Source of the DNA: FEB-25 sp963726315
GTDB lineage: Bacteria > Chloroflexota > Anaerolineae > Anaerolineales > UBA4823
Length of the DNA stretch: 64,000 bases
NCBI GenBank assembly: GCA_963726315.1
Contig: CAVSBZ010000005.1
Span: 124,001-188,000, forward strand
Reading direction: 5' to 3'
The notes under the pieces are model-generated. The model saw only the letters and a program-made list of their open reading frames with translations, ran no database searches and was not told where the DNA came from. A program made the translations under genes and the position numbers. Positions 15,258 through 24,936 of the stretch are shown here, piece by piece; positions within the stretch are counted from its first letter, which is position 1; each line of letters opens with the position of its first letter.

Positions 15258-18200
15258 ATGAAGACCATATCACGTATTCCCCCAATCTATCGGCTTCTCA
15301 TTATATTGTTCGTTGTGGCAGTTTTAGCTACCAGCGGGAAGGCTCTATCAATTGCCAACGCAAGGTCAACTGGTAAAGAGTCCCGACCGGTCAGCGCCAC
15401 ACCCCAACCATTAGAACAGGTAGATCTCCTGGTCATGCCGCCAGTGGACGTCCCGGCGTTGCTGCTTGAGGACGAGACGCGTGCAGAGCAGGGGTTGCCT
15501 CCACGGTTCGCCCAACCTATCCCGGTGAATGTTACCCCCCTGGACTATGGCACATGGGAAAACCTGACTGATGGTACCAGCATATGGCGTCTGCGTGTGC
15601 GATCTGAAAAAGCGCTTTCGCTGAATTTTGGGTTCACCCAATACCGCATGCCCGAAGGAGGGCGTCTATTCCTATATCCACCGGACCGCAGCCGAATTGT
15701 AGGTCCGTTCACTTCGGCGGATAACGAAGCCCACGGGCAGTTATGGACACCGATTCTCCTCAGTAATGAGGTGGTGATTGAGGTCACGCTGCCTACCGAT
15801 AAAGTCGGGGAGCTTGTCTTAACCTTAACTTCGGTTAACCATGGCTATGCTGCCTTTGGGCGTTCACACACTATCACCTCCGGGGCATGCAACCTTGATG
15901 TAGTCTGCTCCGCGGCCGATGGGTATCCCCAGGTGGACGGTTGGCGGGAGCAGATCCGCTCGGTGGCAGTGATTTCCACCGGCGGCAGCACCTTCTGCAC
16001 GGGCTTCCTGGTCAATAACACTGCCCAGGATCTAAAGGGCTACTTCATGACTGCCAACCATTGTGGGATTACACAAGGCACAGCCCCGTCATTAGTCACT
16101 TACTGGAACTATGAAAACTCCTGGTGCCGACCGGTCAATGACCCGATCAACGGTCAACCTGGGGATGGCATGTTGAACCAGTTCAATACCGGTTCGATCT
16201 TCCGCTCCGCATCTTCCACATCTGATTTCACCCTGGTCGAGCTGGATGACCCGATTGATCCGGCTTTCAACGTCTACTGGGCAGGCTGGGACCACAGCGG
16301 GGCAGATACCACCAACGCAACTGCCATTCACCATCCCAACACTGACGAAAAGCGCATCAGTTTTGAGAATGACCCGACCACCGTAACGTCCTACCTTGGG
16401 ACGAGCGTTCCGGGTGACGGCACACACGTCAGGATCACCGATTGGGACCTGGGCACCACCGAGCCGGGTTCTTCCGGCTCACCGCTCTTCGACCAAAACA
16501 ACCGTATCATCGGGCAGTTGCACGGTGGCTATGCCGCCTGCGGTAATGATGACTCTGACTGGTACGGGAGGTTTTTCACCTCGTGGACTGGTGGTGGCAG
16601 CCCTGCCACCCGCCTGAGCGATTGGCTGGACCCAATTAATACCGGGCAACCTGCCCTGGACGGGCGCAACCTGGTTGAAACCCCGTTCATCCTGGTAGCC
16701 GACCCTGTTGCCGTGAGCATCTGTGCCCCAGACCCGGCAATCTACGGCATCACAGTTACACAGGAGACACCCGGTTTCATCAACCCAGTCGACCTCAGCA
16801 TTCACGGAGTTCCTGAAGGTGCCCTGGCGGAGTTCTCAGTCAACCCGGTCGTCCCCACTTTTACAAGCACGCTGACCATTTCGCAGACAGATCTTGCTGC
16901 GCCGGGCAGTTATGCCATGGACCTGGTGGGCGTTGAAACGACCAATACATTCACAGCAGCCTTAACGCTTGATCTGTTCAATGCTGTGCCGGATGCGCCG
17001 GTCTTACTTACCCCCGCGGATGGTGCGGTAGACCAGTCTTTCCAGCCTGTCTTCACCTGGGAAGGAGCACCCTTCAGCAGCCTGTACAATTTCCGCCTTG
17101 ACCGCAGCCCGCTCTTCCCAGAGCCTATTTTGGCGGAGGAATTGGAGGATCCGACCTTTACACCTTCCAGCCCGCTGGAGGGAGGCAGGTGCTACTGGTG
17201 GTCCGTACAGCCGCTCAATGCCTGCGGGGCAAGCAGCTGGACTGAACCCTTCCATTTTGCGACTGCCAACCTGGGAGTCAGTTTTTCGGATGATATTGAA
17301 TCGGGAGATGCCAAGTGGTCTCATGCTACAGAGCAGGGAACAGACCATTGGGTAATATCCACCGACCAATCGCAAAGCCCCACGCACGCCTGGTTCGTGC
17401 CAGATGACAGTGTGATCACCGACAGCCGATTGTGGACATCTGACCCGATATTGGTAGGCGGTGGCAGCCAGCTCTCCTTCTGGCATCTATACCAGTTCGA
17501 AGGCGCAAACTATGATGGTGCTGTGCTTGAAATCTCCACCGACGGTGGAGGCACCTGGGATGACCTTGGCCCTTATATAACTTTGAATGGTTATAACGGA
17601 GTTGTAGGCACCAGCTACTCCAATCCACTCGTAGGTCGAAATGCCTGGGTAGGTGACCTTGCCTCATGGACGCAGGTCGAGGTGGACTTGAACAGCTTCG
17701 CCGGAGAGGAAATCATCATCCGCTGGCGTATCGGCTGTGATTCTTCGGTCTCAGATGTCGGCTGGTATATTGATGATGTGCAGATCACCTCACCGCTGCC
17801 CGCCAACCCCGCTCCAAGTCTACTGAGCATCTCACCCACCATCGGCTCAGCGGATTCAGATACACCCGTAGTGATCACCGGCACCAATTTCGTCACCACA
17901 CCGGTGCTCATGCTGGGTGAAACCTGGTTGATATCTGTAACGCAGGTGAGCCCAACCGTGCTCAATGCGGTCGTCCCGGCAGGTATCCCTGCAGGCACGT
18001 ACGACCTGGCCCTTTTTAATGGAGACTGCCAGGAATATGTTTTACCAGCAGCTTTTACCATAGAGATTCCCATAACTGGGTTGACTGCCCAGAGTGACAG
18101 CCCCACGTTGCTTGGTGAGGTAACCACGTTCACTGCAACAGTTAGCGGAGGTGCTAATATCACCTTCTCCTGGAACTTTGGAGATGATTCCGCCCCAGGG

Positions 18201-18359
18201 CAAGGTGCGAATGTAACCCACACGTATGCTGAGCCCGGGGATTACACGGTCACTGTCACCGCCAGCAATGCTTTAGGCAGCGAGGAGTTCACCTTGGAAG
18301 TTGTTGTAATTGGTGCTCCAGTAGTGAAACCTATCTTCCTGCCAGTGGTACGGAGATAA
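15258..18359 (+). CDS. Secreted lysyl-endopeptidase-like serine protease with MAM-like, TIG and PKD domains
   Basis: A 1033-residue exported protein. A signal peptide (about 1-33) and beta-rich propeptide (about 50-200) precede an S1-type protease close to Achromobacter lysyl endopeptidase. Its triad is visible: H268 in MTANHCG, D323 in SDFTLVEL and S406 in EPGSSGSPLFD. The C-terminal part holds an Fn3-like module (about 575-670), a jelly-roll module of the immune-inhibitor-A/MAM type (about 675-850, ending YIDDVQI), an IPT/TIG domain (about 855-940) and a PKD domain with SWNFGDDS (about 945-1020). The last residues, KPIFLPVVRR, match the C-terminal peptide seen on other secreted proteins in this window. 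The likely role is degradation of extracellular protein, attached to or near the cell surface. Confidence 0.88.
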   Translation: MKTISRIPPIYRLLIILFVVAVLATSGKALSIANARSTGKESRPVSATPQPLEQVDLLVMPPVDVPALLLEDETRAEQGLPPRFAQPIPVNVTPLDYGTWENLTDGTSIWRLRVRSEKALSLNFGFTQYRMPEGGRLFLYPPDRSRIVGPFTSADNEAHGQLWTPILLSNEVVIEVTLPTDKVGELVLTLTSVNHGYAAFGRSHTITSGACNLDVVCSAADGYPQVDGWREQIRSVAVISTGGSTFCTGFLVNNTAQDLKGYFMTANHCGITQGTAPSLVTYWNYENSWCRPVNDPINGQPGDGMLNQFNTGSIFRSASSTSDFTLVELDDPIDPAFNVYWAGWDHSGADTTNATAIHHPNTDEKRISFENDPTTVTSYLGTSVPGDGTHVRITDWDLGTTEPGSSGSPLFDQNNRIIGQLHGGYAACGNDDSDWYGRFFTSWTGGGSPATRLSDWLDPINTGQPALDGRNLVETPFILVADPVAVSICAPDPAIYGITVTQETPGFINPVDLSIHGVPEGALAEFSVNPVVPTFTSTLTISQTDLAAPGSYAMDLVGVETTNTFTAALTLDLFNAVPDAPVLLTPADGAVDQSFQPVFTWEGAPFSSLYNFRLDRSPLFPEPILAEELEDPTFTPSSPLEGGRCYWWSVQPLNACGASSWTEPFHFATANLGVSFSDDIESGDAKWSHATEQGTDHWVISTDQSQSPTHAWFVPDDSVITDSRLWTSDPILVGGGSQLSFWHLYQFEGANYDGAVLEISTDGGGTWDDLGPYITLNGYNGVVGTSYSNPLVGRNAWVGDLASWTQVEVDLNSFAGEEIIIRWRIGCDSSVSDVGWYIDDVQITSPLPANPAPSLLSISPTIGSADSDTPVVITGTNFVTTPVLMLGETWLISVTQVSPTVLNAVVPAGIPAGTYDLALFNGDCQEYVLPAAFTIEIPITGLTAQSDSPTLLGEVTTFTATVSGGANITFSWNFGDDSAPGQGANVTHTYAEPGDYTVTVTASNALGSEEFTLEVVVIGAPVVKPIFLPVVRR

Positions 18360-18439
18360 TCTATAGGTCGAGGGTTGCCGAAGATAACACTTGGGCAACC
18401 CTCCAGTTTGAGTGAAAAATCAATTAGATAGCAATATTA

Positions 18440-18478
18440 ATAAAACAAGCCAGCCTGTTTAAGGCTGGCTTGCGTTTT
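18440..18478. terminator. Bidirectional terminator between convergent genes
   Basis: A perfect 11-bp stem (18446-18456 with 18462-18472) has a 5-base loop and T-rich flanks on either side. It serves the protease gene from the left and the cytochrome gene from the right. Confidence 0.85.
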
Positions 18479-18499
18479 CCCTTTATGGACGATCCTGGC

Positions 18500-19819
18500 T
18501 TATTTTGTGTGCGGTCCAGGTCCGACGGGTTGAGTCAGATGGCAGACAGTGCATTCACTCAACGTACCCGCGTGACCCTGAAGCTGGGTGAACTTGATGG
18601 CGTCATTCGCCTCCCGGCTCGTGGCAATGGCGTGGGTGCTGTCATGGCAGGCCTCACAATAGACGCCTCCATGTCCCTTTGAATGACGGTATAAGGCTTG
18701 GTCCTGGTTGAATTCTTGCGTGGCGGTCGGGGTATGGCATCCGTCGCAGCGTGGCTCGTTCAGCCACGGGTCGGGGTTTTGTGCAACCTGAGCCATGCCT
18801 CCGTGGCAATCGATGCAGTTCATCTTGCGGGTTGGATCAATCGGAGAATTAACATTCAGCGACATTGCATCTCGCAGGCATTTCGTCGTTGGACCGGGAT
18901 GACACGAGTAGCACCCGTCGGTAGTATCTGGGATAACTTCGGTATGCTGGTTGTGCATTGCATTAGATAAGCTCGGGACACCCGGAACACCGGGCATTCC
19001 CAACGCATTGGAGCTGTGGCACCGGGCACATAAGACAGGACGGCTATTAAGTAGATTAGTATTTTCTTCCTCATCATGGTAAGCGAGGATATTAAGCTCA
19101 ACCCGTGGTTGGTTTCCCCCAGGGTCCTGGCCTGTTGCATGGCAGGTATCACAATGCATTTCTGTAGAAACAGGTGATACCACGGTCAGTGTTGCCAATA
19201 CTTGATTGCTGTTTATGTCGATAGCTGTGAGGTCTGCCAGCTGATATGGATATGCATGGGTGGGATCGCTATCTGTGAATTCGGTCAGCGGTATGCCTTC
19301 GGCAACAAAATGGTCCACCTGTAAATCCATGACATCTGCCAATCCCTTCCCTTTTAAGCCAACATTATCGGGTAGGTTAACTCCAAAGAGTTGGGGGGCA
19401 TAAGTCCAGAAGTCGGACTTCGTTGATGATACCGTGTTGTCAGGGAATTTATACTGCACCCGGATACCTTGGGTGACAACTTGGGGAGGATCTCCGCGCA
19501 GGATGACCTGTGCCCATAAATTGTTATATGGCGGCAGGACTGCAATATCCTGGAAATAGCGATTGTAGCAATGCATTCCCAGGTCATTCCAACCCAATAG
19601 CACATAGGATACTTGAGGCGCTGAACCGGGATTTTGAATTATAGGTAAGAAGATATTTGAAACCAGCCTAACATCATCAGGGGCGGTGGAATTCACCATA
19701 CCTGACTGACCTTTTGCCGTTGAGTTGGTCATTAGCAGGAGGAACAATCCCAACAGGAGCACAACCAACCCTGCCCGTTTAATCATATTTTGTTGTCTTA
19801 TATTATGGAATTTATGCAT
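18500..19819 (-). CDS. Exported seven-heme c-type cytochrome
   Basis: A 439-residue protein with a signal-anchor/signal peptide (about residues 12-36). An N-terminal globular part of about 190 residues has few cysteines. Then come seven CxxCH heme-binding motifs: CDTCH, CARCH, CYSCH, CIDCH, CDGCH, CEACH and CTVCH. It resembles multiheme electron carriers used in periplasmic or extracellular electron transfer. No redox partner, NrfA-type motif (CxxCK) or cytochrome maturation gene lies beside it. The mature N-terminus contains SNIFLPIIQN, the same LP-containing peptide that ends other exported proteins here, displaced to the front of the domain. The terminal acceptor is unknown. Confidence 0.87.
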   Translation of the reverse strand: MHKFHNIRQQNMIKRAGLVVLLLGLFLLLMTNSTAKGQSGMVNSTAPDDVRLVSNIFLPIIQNPGSAPQVSYVLLGWNDLGMHCYNRYFQDIAVLPPYNNLWAQVILRGDPPQVVTQGIRVQYKFPDNTVSSTKSDFWTYAPQLFGVNLPDNVGLKGKGLADVMDLQVDHFVAEGIPLTEFTDSDPTHAYPYQLADLTAIDINSNQVLATLTVVSPVSTEMHCDTCHATGQDPGGNQPRVELNILAYHDEEENTNLLNSRPVLCARCHSSNALGMPGVPGVPSLSNAMHNQHTEVIPDTTDGCYSCHPGPTTKCLRDAMSLNVNSPIDPTRKMNCIDCHGGMAQVAQNPDPWLNEPRCDGCHTPTATQEFNQDQALYRHSKGHGGVYCEACHDSTHAIATSREANDAIKFTQLQGHAGTLSECTVCHLTQPVGPGPHTK

Positions 19820-20399
19820 AGCAACCCTCCCCGTGACTATTTATGCATCGAATTCTAATTAATTCTATATCATCTTCACCAATATTATTATTATACCAAA
19901 TATTAATAGAGAATTAACGGCTTCAATAACCAATAGCTGTATTGATCACCTGCGATGTCATTTTCCTCCCTACAGCAAACACTGGAGGCTTTCGTGGATG
20001 TGGAGAGCGGCACCATTCTCGAGTAGGAAATTAATTATGGCCTGCATAATTTTTTCCTCCAGCTCCTTATCACCGGTGGCATTTTCATTCGATCCCTTCA
20101 CTAAGGGGGTCATTATTGCTGGGGTGATGATTGTCTTTGCCTCTTCTAATTCATACTTTTCGTTTCTGACAATATCGTGGGATGGGTTTGGTTGGGTGAT
20201 TTAGCCGGATGCATCGCTCACATAGAATTTATTGGAATGAGGGCCGACAGGATCGTCCTGGTTGTATCCTTCATGGTGAGACCTTCACCGTGATGAATGT
20301 AGCCGAGCATGTGGTCATACGAGCGGTATTCAAGCATGAATACCAGTACAACTCGATGGGAGAAGTATGGTTGTTCAAGGGAGGATATCCATTTGAATT
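19820..20399. other. Intergenic region without supported gene
   Basis: About 580 bases upstream of the cytochrome gene. The 80 bases nearest to it are very A/T-rich and contain TATAAT-like sequence on the minus strand, a plausible promoter. Short + strand frames (64-68 codons) lack ribosome sites and recognisable similarity. Confidence 0.4.
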
Positions 20400-21194
20400 C
20401 TAAAACTCTTCTTGATTGAAGCGCCAGATACTGATTAAAGTAAATAAAACACTCTCTAGCGCAATAACCAGCAGTAAAATCATGTGATACGGTTGTATAG
20501 GGGTTCTCATGACGAGAGATATCACCAATGAGTTTGTGTCTCCCAATGGTACAACCAGATTCCAGGGCAGAACATAACGCAAGGAAGGCAGAAAATAGAG
20601 GATATTCTGCTGTAAGAATAATACTGCCAGGGGAATTCCGATAACCGGACCCCGGCTGTTGAAAAATGAGCCCAGCATCAAAGTCATCGAGAGAAAGAAA
20701 TAGTGACTGATAAATATTACCCCCATGAGCTCAATGAAACCGAGTGAAAAAAAGCTGGTTTTATGACCAATGGATAGGATGGCGAAAGATATGCAAAAAG
20801 GCACAACGATCATGGTTACCAAGATACCGACGCTATTAGCGATGACCTTGGAAAGAATAAATGCAGAGCGTGTGAGTGGCTTGGAGAGCACCCAGGCCGC
20901 GGTGCCTTCCCTTTTCTCACCGACGATGGCGTCTTGCATGATGATAATCACTCCCACCGCCGGTAATATGCCGATGAATATCAATGAAATCATTAAGGAG
21001 TTTATTAGCCGCGGCGGAACCTTGAGCAGGATTGATGGACTGACGAAGATTGCAGCCAATCCTCCCCAGATCAGGCATTGGATCCACCAGGTTTTCGTTT
21101 TGAACCATCTGGCTAGACCGCTGTGAAGCATGTTGTCCAGCCCTCGGTTCCAGCCCGTTCCGCTTACGAACTCAAACCCCTCATTTCCGGACAT
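20400..21194 (-). CDS. ABC-2 type transporter permease
   Basis: A 264-residue membrane protein from ATG 21194, preceded by GGAGG and overlapping the end of the ATPase gene by 14 bases. About six hydrophobic helices are visible. The cytoplasmic stretch VGEKREGTAAWVLSKPLTRSAFILSK is characteristic of ABC-2 permeases of the gliding/export type (NatB/YhaP-like). It pairs with the ATPase upstream to form an exporter. The substrate is unknown; related pairs handle antibiotics, lipids or ions. Confidence 0.85.
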   Translation of the reverse strand: MSGNEGFEFVSGTGWNRGLDNMLHSGLARWFKTKTWWIQCLIWGGLAAIFVSPSILLKVPPRLINSLMISLIFIGILPAVGVIIIMQDAIVGEKREGTAAWVLSKPLTRSAFILSKVIANSVGILVTMIVVPFCISFAILSIGHKTSFFSLGFIELMGVIFISHYFFLSMTLMLGSFFNSRGPVIGIPLAVLFLQQNILYFLPSLRYVLPWNLVVPLGDTNSLVISLVMRTPIQPYHMILLLVIALESVLFTLISIWRFNQEEF

Positions 21195-22146
21195 ACTGGC
21201 CTCCCTCGATGACTTGCATGAACACGTCTTCCAGCTCATATTGTTTGCGACGGAATTCAGTCACAGTGACCGGGCTATTAACCAGCAACTTGAGCAGCTG
21301 AGCTTCAGCCGCTTGCGGGTCAGTTACACTCACCTGCCAAATACTCTCTTCATTGTGCTGGCTGGTTTTGACCCCATTCACCCAGGGCAGGGCCTGGACT
21401 TCCTTCAGAATTAGATCAGCTTCCCCCTTCACGTGAATAATATAAATTACCCCTTCGCTTCCTGCCAGAAGCTCTTCAATAGGTCCTTCAGCCACCAGCT
21501 CACCTTTATTCAAAATTACCACGGTGTCACTAACGCGCTGGACGTCATCCAGGATATGGGTGGAATAGAAAATAGTTGTATATTTACGCAACCTGGACAT
21601 GACTTCAAGCACATCACGCCTACCCAGCGGATCCAGACTGGCGGCTGGTTCATCGAGGATAAGCAAGTCAGGATAGTTCACCTGAGCCTGAGCAATGCCC
21701 AACCTCTGCCGTTCACCACCGGAAAAGGTGCGGATTGGACGGTCAGCTTTTCCAGACAAGTCAACCAGCTCGAGCATCTCATCCACCCGATCTTCGATCG
21801 CCTGCTTGGGTCCCTTGAAGAAAAACCCAGCTGTAAAGCGCAAAGTCTGACGGGCAGTCATGTATTTATAAAAATAAGGCTCCTGGGGCAGGTAGCCAAT
21901 GCGGGCGCGGATTGACACACTCTCGGACACGCTATCCATGCCAAAAATGGTGGCTGAACCGGCAGATGGGCGGGTCAACCCGAGCATAAGCTTGATGGTA
22001 GTGGTTTTTCCAGCCCCGTTCGGACCCAGGAATCCAAAGATTGAATTCTGGTGCACCTTCAGCTCCAACGCGTTTAACGCCCGAATATTCTTATATATCT
22101 TGCTCAAGTTTGTGGTTTCGATGACATAGGGAAGGGTTTGATTCAA
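21181..22146 (-). CDS. ABC transporter ATP-binding protein
   Basis: A 321-residue ATPase with Walker A GPNGAGKTTTIKLM, Q-loop GYLPQEPYFYKYMT, signature FSGGERQRLGIAQ, Walker B LLILDEPAASLDP and H-loop STHILDD, all intact. The roughly 100 C-terminal residues form the accessory domain common in ABC-2 exporter ATPases. It is translationally coupled to the following permease, giving a complete two-gene export system on the minus strand. Confidence 0.92.
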   Translation of the reverse strand: MNQTLPYVIETTNLSKIYKNIRALNALELKVHQNSIFGFLGPNGAGKTTTIKLMLGLTRPSAGSATIFGMDSVSESVSIRARIGYLPQEPYFYKYMTARQTLRFTAGFFFKGPKQAIEDRVDEMLELVDLSGKADRPIRTFSGGERQRLGIAQAQVNYPDLLILDEPAASLDPLGRRDVLEVMSRLRKYTTIFYSTHILDDVQRVSDTVVILNKGELVAEGPIEELLAGSEGVIYIIHVKGEADLILKEVQALPWVNGVKTSQHNEESIWQVSVTDPQAAEAQLLKLLVNSPVTVTEFRRKQYELEDVFMQVIEGGQYVRK

Positions 22147-22303
22147 TGATTCCTCCTCTTAAAACCTTGTTCCCGCGTTTTAAATTGATTTCGACTTTAT
22201 TTGCTCACCTTCAAATCAATTCTTGATGAGAAAACGAGGGATCTATCTAGGCAATCCAAGCAAAAATGATGAATGATTCTAGTTGATTATATAATAAAAC
22301 TGC

Positions 22304-23101
22304 TCATGGCCATGGGATAGGGACGGGAGCGGTATAGCCATGTTTCTCCACCGTGTACAGCAAGCCGTTCGATTTTTCCCCGCAGGTCGTCTCATCGGTG
22401 AAGGTGTAAGACGTTTCCATGGTTGCGACTGCCATCCACACCAGGAAGCCGTTTTGGCACACGTTAGCCTCGATCATATAGCCGCGGTTGTCGTCTTCGG
22501 TCATATTGACCGCCTGCCAGATGACAATCACCGAGTCACCTTCCCGAATAGCGCTGACGCCTTGGGGTGGGCCGTAAAGGACGGATTGCGGCAGACGCAC
22601 GGGCGCAACCCGCAGTGCCATTATATCGCCGTGGATTTCGACCACCGAAGCGGCGATCCAACATTGATACTTAATCTGGTCCGGTTGGATCCACAACCAG
22701 CTGCCCGAGTCATTCCTGCCCCACACGGTGCCGGTATCACCGGTATACATCCCCCAGGCATACAGGTAAGCCTTGCCAGGTCCGTAACGGCAGTTTGCCT
22801 GCATAAGTACAGTGATGGTCGGGAGGCTGTAGGTAGGTGTGGGTGTAATGGATGGGGTAAGGGTTTGGGTAGGGGTTGGTGTTTTGGTGGGTGTGAGCGT
22901 GGCGGTGAGAGTCGTCGTGGGCGTGGGAGTAGTTGTGTAGGTAGGAGTATGCGATGACGTTATTGACGGGGATATGGAGGGGGTGGCTAGAACCGGTTTC
23001 TTAGTCGGAATGCTGGTTAACTCGGCGTTTGTAGAGACGCAGGCTGACAGACAGATGCAGAGGAGGAAGATTATCGTGGCAAAGGAAGGGAAGCGCTTCA
23101 T
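22304..23101 (-). CDS. Lipoprotein with Thr/Pro linker and SH3-like domain
   Basis: A 265-residue protein with a lipoprotein signal (lipobox LSAC, Cys about 21). It is followed by a long low-complexity Thr/Pro linker (about residues 30-95) that would lift the domain off the membrane. The globular part starts with MQANCRYGPGKAYLYAWGMYTGDTG, a bacterial SH3b-like pattern used for peptidoglycan or protein binding. An Fn3-like segment (VIVWQAVNMTEDDNRGYMIEANV) follows. Four or more cysteines may form disulfides. No enzymatic motif is seen. Such linker-SH3 lipoproteins are frequent in Anaerolineae. The function is unknown. Confidence 0.7.
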   Translation of the reverse strand: MKRFPSFATIIFLLCICLSACVSTNAELTSIPTKKPVLATPSISPSITSSHTPTYTTTPTPTTTLTATLTPTKTPTPTQTLTPSITPTPTYSLPTITVLMQANCRYGPGKAYLYAWGMYTGDTGTVWGRNDSGSWLWIQPDQIKYQCWIAASVVEIHGDIMALRVAPVRLPQSVLYGPPQGVSAIREGDSVIVIWQAVNMTEDDNRGYMIEANVCQNGFLVWMAVATMETSYTFTDETTCGEKSNGLLYTVEKHGYTAPVPIPWP

Positions 23102-23162
23102 GGCACTTGATCGAGGAGCATCAATAACATTAAGTTATAAATAGTCTATTGCTGGTGGCTCA

Positions 23163-23525
23163 TTAGCAGGTAATGTGGAACAACCCAATGGTAGGGCTTT
23201 TTGCCTTATTCCATTCCATCGCGGCTTCAGGGGTGGGCATCAGCCTGACTTTACAGTCCTTCTTTTTAAAGAATGCCGCTGCCTCGTCAGAAAGCTTCAG
23301 CATTCCTTCCTGACCTGAACCCACAATAATGGTCTCTGCCCCTTCTTCGTACACATATTTGGCTTCAGCCAGAGATATGGAATGTGAAGTTCCATACACT
23401 TCCTTAGACAGCTTCTTCTTGCGTTTCTCCACTGTTCCATTCAAGCGGATCAGGATATCATGTTCAATTTTTTTGCCGTCGAGGGAGATCGAACCGAATT
23501 TAGTTTTGTCGATTTTGGGTTTCAT
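23163..23525 (-). CDS. Mth938/NDUFAF3-like domain protein
   Basis: A 120-residue single-domain protein. ISLDGKKIEHDILIRLNG near the start and AETIIVGSGQEGMLKLSDEAAAFF in the middle match the Mth938-like (DUF498) fold, whose human relative NDUFAF3 helps assemble complex I. In bacteria the role is unsettled. It appears to be a single gene with no obvious partners. The family assignment is fairly secure; any link to respiratory complex assembly is inference. Confidence 0.75.
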   Translation of the reverse strand: MKPKIDKTKFGSISLDGKKIEHDILIRLNGTVEKRKKKLSKEVYGTSHSISLAEAKYVYEEGAETIIVGSGQEGMLKLSDEAAAFFKKKDCKVRLMPTPEAAMEWNKAKSPTIGLFHITC

Positions 23526-23665
23526 ATTATTTGCTAAAATCCTGGTAATATATTGAATAGTTTATCACAAGCATAAGAGATAAATCTCCGTAAGAAACTG
23601 TTAGTCAAACCGGAGAGCATAGCTCCAGCGAAAACTATCCTCGGAAGTAAGATCGAGAGGAAAAA

Positions 23666-24607
23666 ATGGCTCAATTATCTGTCCGGAAATTTAACAGCGA
23701 AGATGACTTCTGGGGCATCCGTAATTTTCTACGGGAAGTGTTCTTGTTGAATGACTGCCGCATGTTCTGCTGGCCGGTTGCCCGTTGGGATTACTGGCGC
23801 TGGCACGGCATCCTTAACCTGGGGGCTGGTTCTCTTGAAAGGGATGTATTTATCTGGAAGCGGGGAGACGGGCAGATTGCAGCTGTATTGAACTGTGAAG
23901 AACTCGGGCAGGCGTTCCTGCAGGTCCATCCAGCCTACAAAAATCCCAGACTGGAAGATGACATGCTCACCCTGGCTGAAGAACATTTGCGTGCCCCAAG
24001 CCAGAAAGGGGGTTCCGTGCTGTGGATTTGGACAGACGCGGGTGATTCCGAGCGGCAGGATCGCCTCGTAAGGCGGGGATTCACCCACATGAACGACGCC
24101 GATGAACACCAATGGCGGCGGGAGCTGGACCGACCGATCCCAGATTGCCCGGTGAAAGACGGTTATACAATTCGATCCCTGGGGGAGAGTTCTGAGTTAC
24201 TATCCCGCAGCTGGGCGTCCTGGAGGGCATTCCATTCAACTGAACCAGACGATAAATACCAGGGTGATGCATCTTGGTATCTTAACATCCAGGCTGCCCC
24301 GCTCTATCGTCGCGACCTTGACCTGGTTGCGATCGCTCCTAACGGTGAGATTACAGCCTTTACCACCGTTTGGTATGACGATGTAACCCGTTGTGGCATG
24401 TATGAACCCGTTGGGACCATGCCCGAGCACCAAAGGCGGGGTCTGGCCAGTGCATTATTATTCGAATCGATGCGCAGGTTAAAGCGGATGGGCGCCACTC
24501 TGGCGATGACCACCGGAGGGACACTTCATGCTAATGCTTTATACCAATCTGTTTTGGGTCCTATCTATGATATCTACCAGCCGTGGGAAAAAAGATGGCC
24601 AGCGTAG
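23666..24607 (+). CDS. GNAT-family N-acetyltransferase
   Basis: A 313-residue protein with a GAGAGG-type ribosome site. The C-terminal half carries the acetyl-CoA-binding block VGTMPEHQRRGLASALLFESMRRLKRMGATLAMTTG (GNAT motif A: R/Q-x-x-G-x-A). The N-terminal half looks like a second, degenerate GNAT unit, giving a tandem arrangement. The acceptor (small amine, antibiotic or protein) cannot be told. It begins a + strand run that includes a second, Eis-like acetyltransferase. Confidence 0.82.
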   Translation: MAQLSVRKFNSEDDFWGIRNFLREVFLLNDCRMFCWPVARWDYWRWHGILNLGAGSLERDVFIWKRGDGQIAAVLNCEELGQAFLQVHPAYKNPRLEDDMLTLAEEHLRAPSQKGGSVLWIWTDAGDSERQDRLVRRGFTHMNDADEHQWRRELDRPIPDCPVKDGYTIRSLGESSELLSRSWASWRAFHSTEPDDKYQGDASWYLNIQAAPLYRRDLDLVAIAPNGEITAFTTVWYDDVTRCGMYEPVGTMPEHQRRGLASALLFESMRRLKRMGATLAMTTGGTLHANALYQSVLGPIYDIYQPWEKRWPA

Positions 24608-24936
24608 AATGATGCATCCACTTATCCAGCATAGGTTCCATGGACACAACCAGCGAAAATTGCCTTTAGAAAGCTATCAGCACACGGTACTAGCCTGGGA
24701 GGGTTCTGAGCTGGTTCATAATTTTGTTTAGTACCTGTTTTCCCACGATAACCAACAGCTGCAACAAACTTTTATGTAGTGAATAAATCTAAGCTCGCCA
24801 GCTGTATAGATAGCTACCAAATTATCGTAAATAATTGATCGTCAGTGTAAAATAAAGGAAAGCAATGGTACGTGTTTGCACGCCTATATCACCTGGTCTT
24901 CAGTAATAAACAATCCAATCCAGAAGGTGGGTAACC
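24608..24936. other. Intergenic region, nothing recognised
   Basis: About 330 bases between two acetyltransferase genes. The last part before 24937 holds an AAGGTGG ribosome site, but no clear promoter, hairpin or additional ORF is visible. Confidence 0.4.

Noticed and set aside
20209..20403. 64-codon + strand frame ending at the ABC permease stop
   Set aside because: No ribosome site, no recognised family and partial overlap with the convergent gene end; insufficient support.
22800..23040. Tandem repeat array
   Set aside because: The repetitive sequence is the Thr/Pro-rich linker of a lipoprotein gene, not a separate repeat element.
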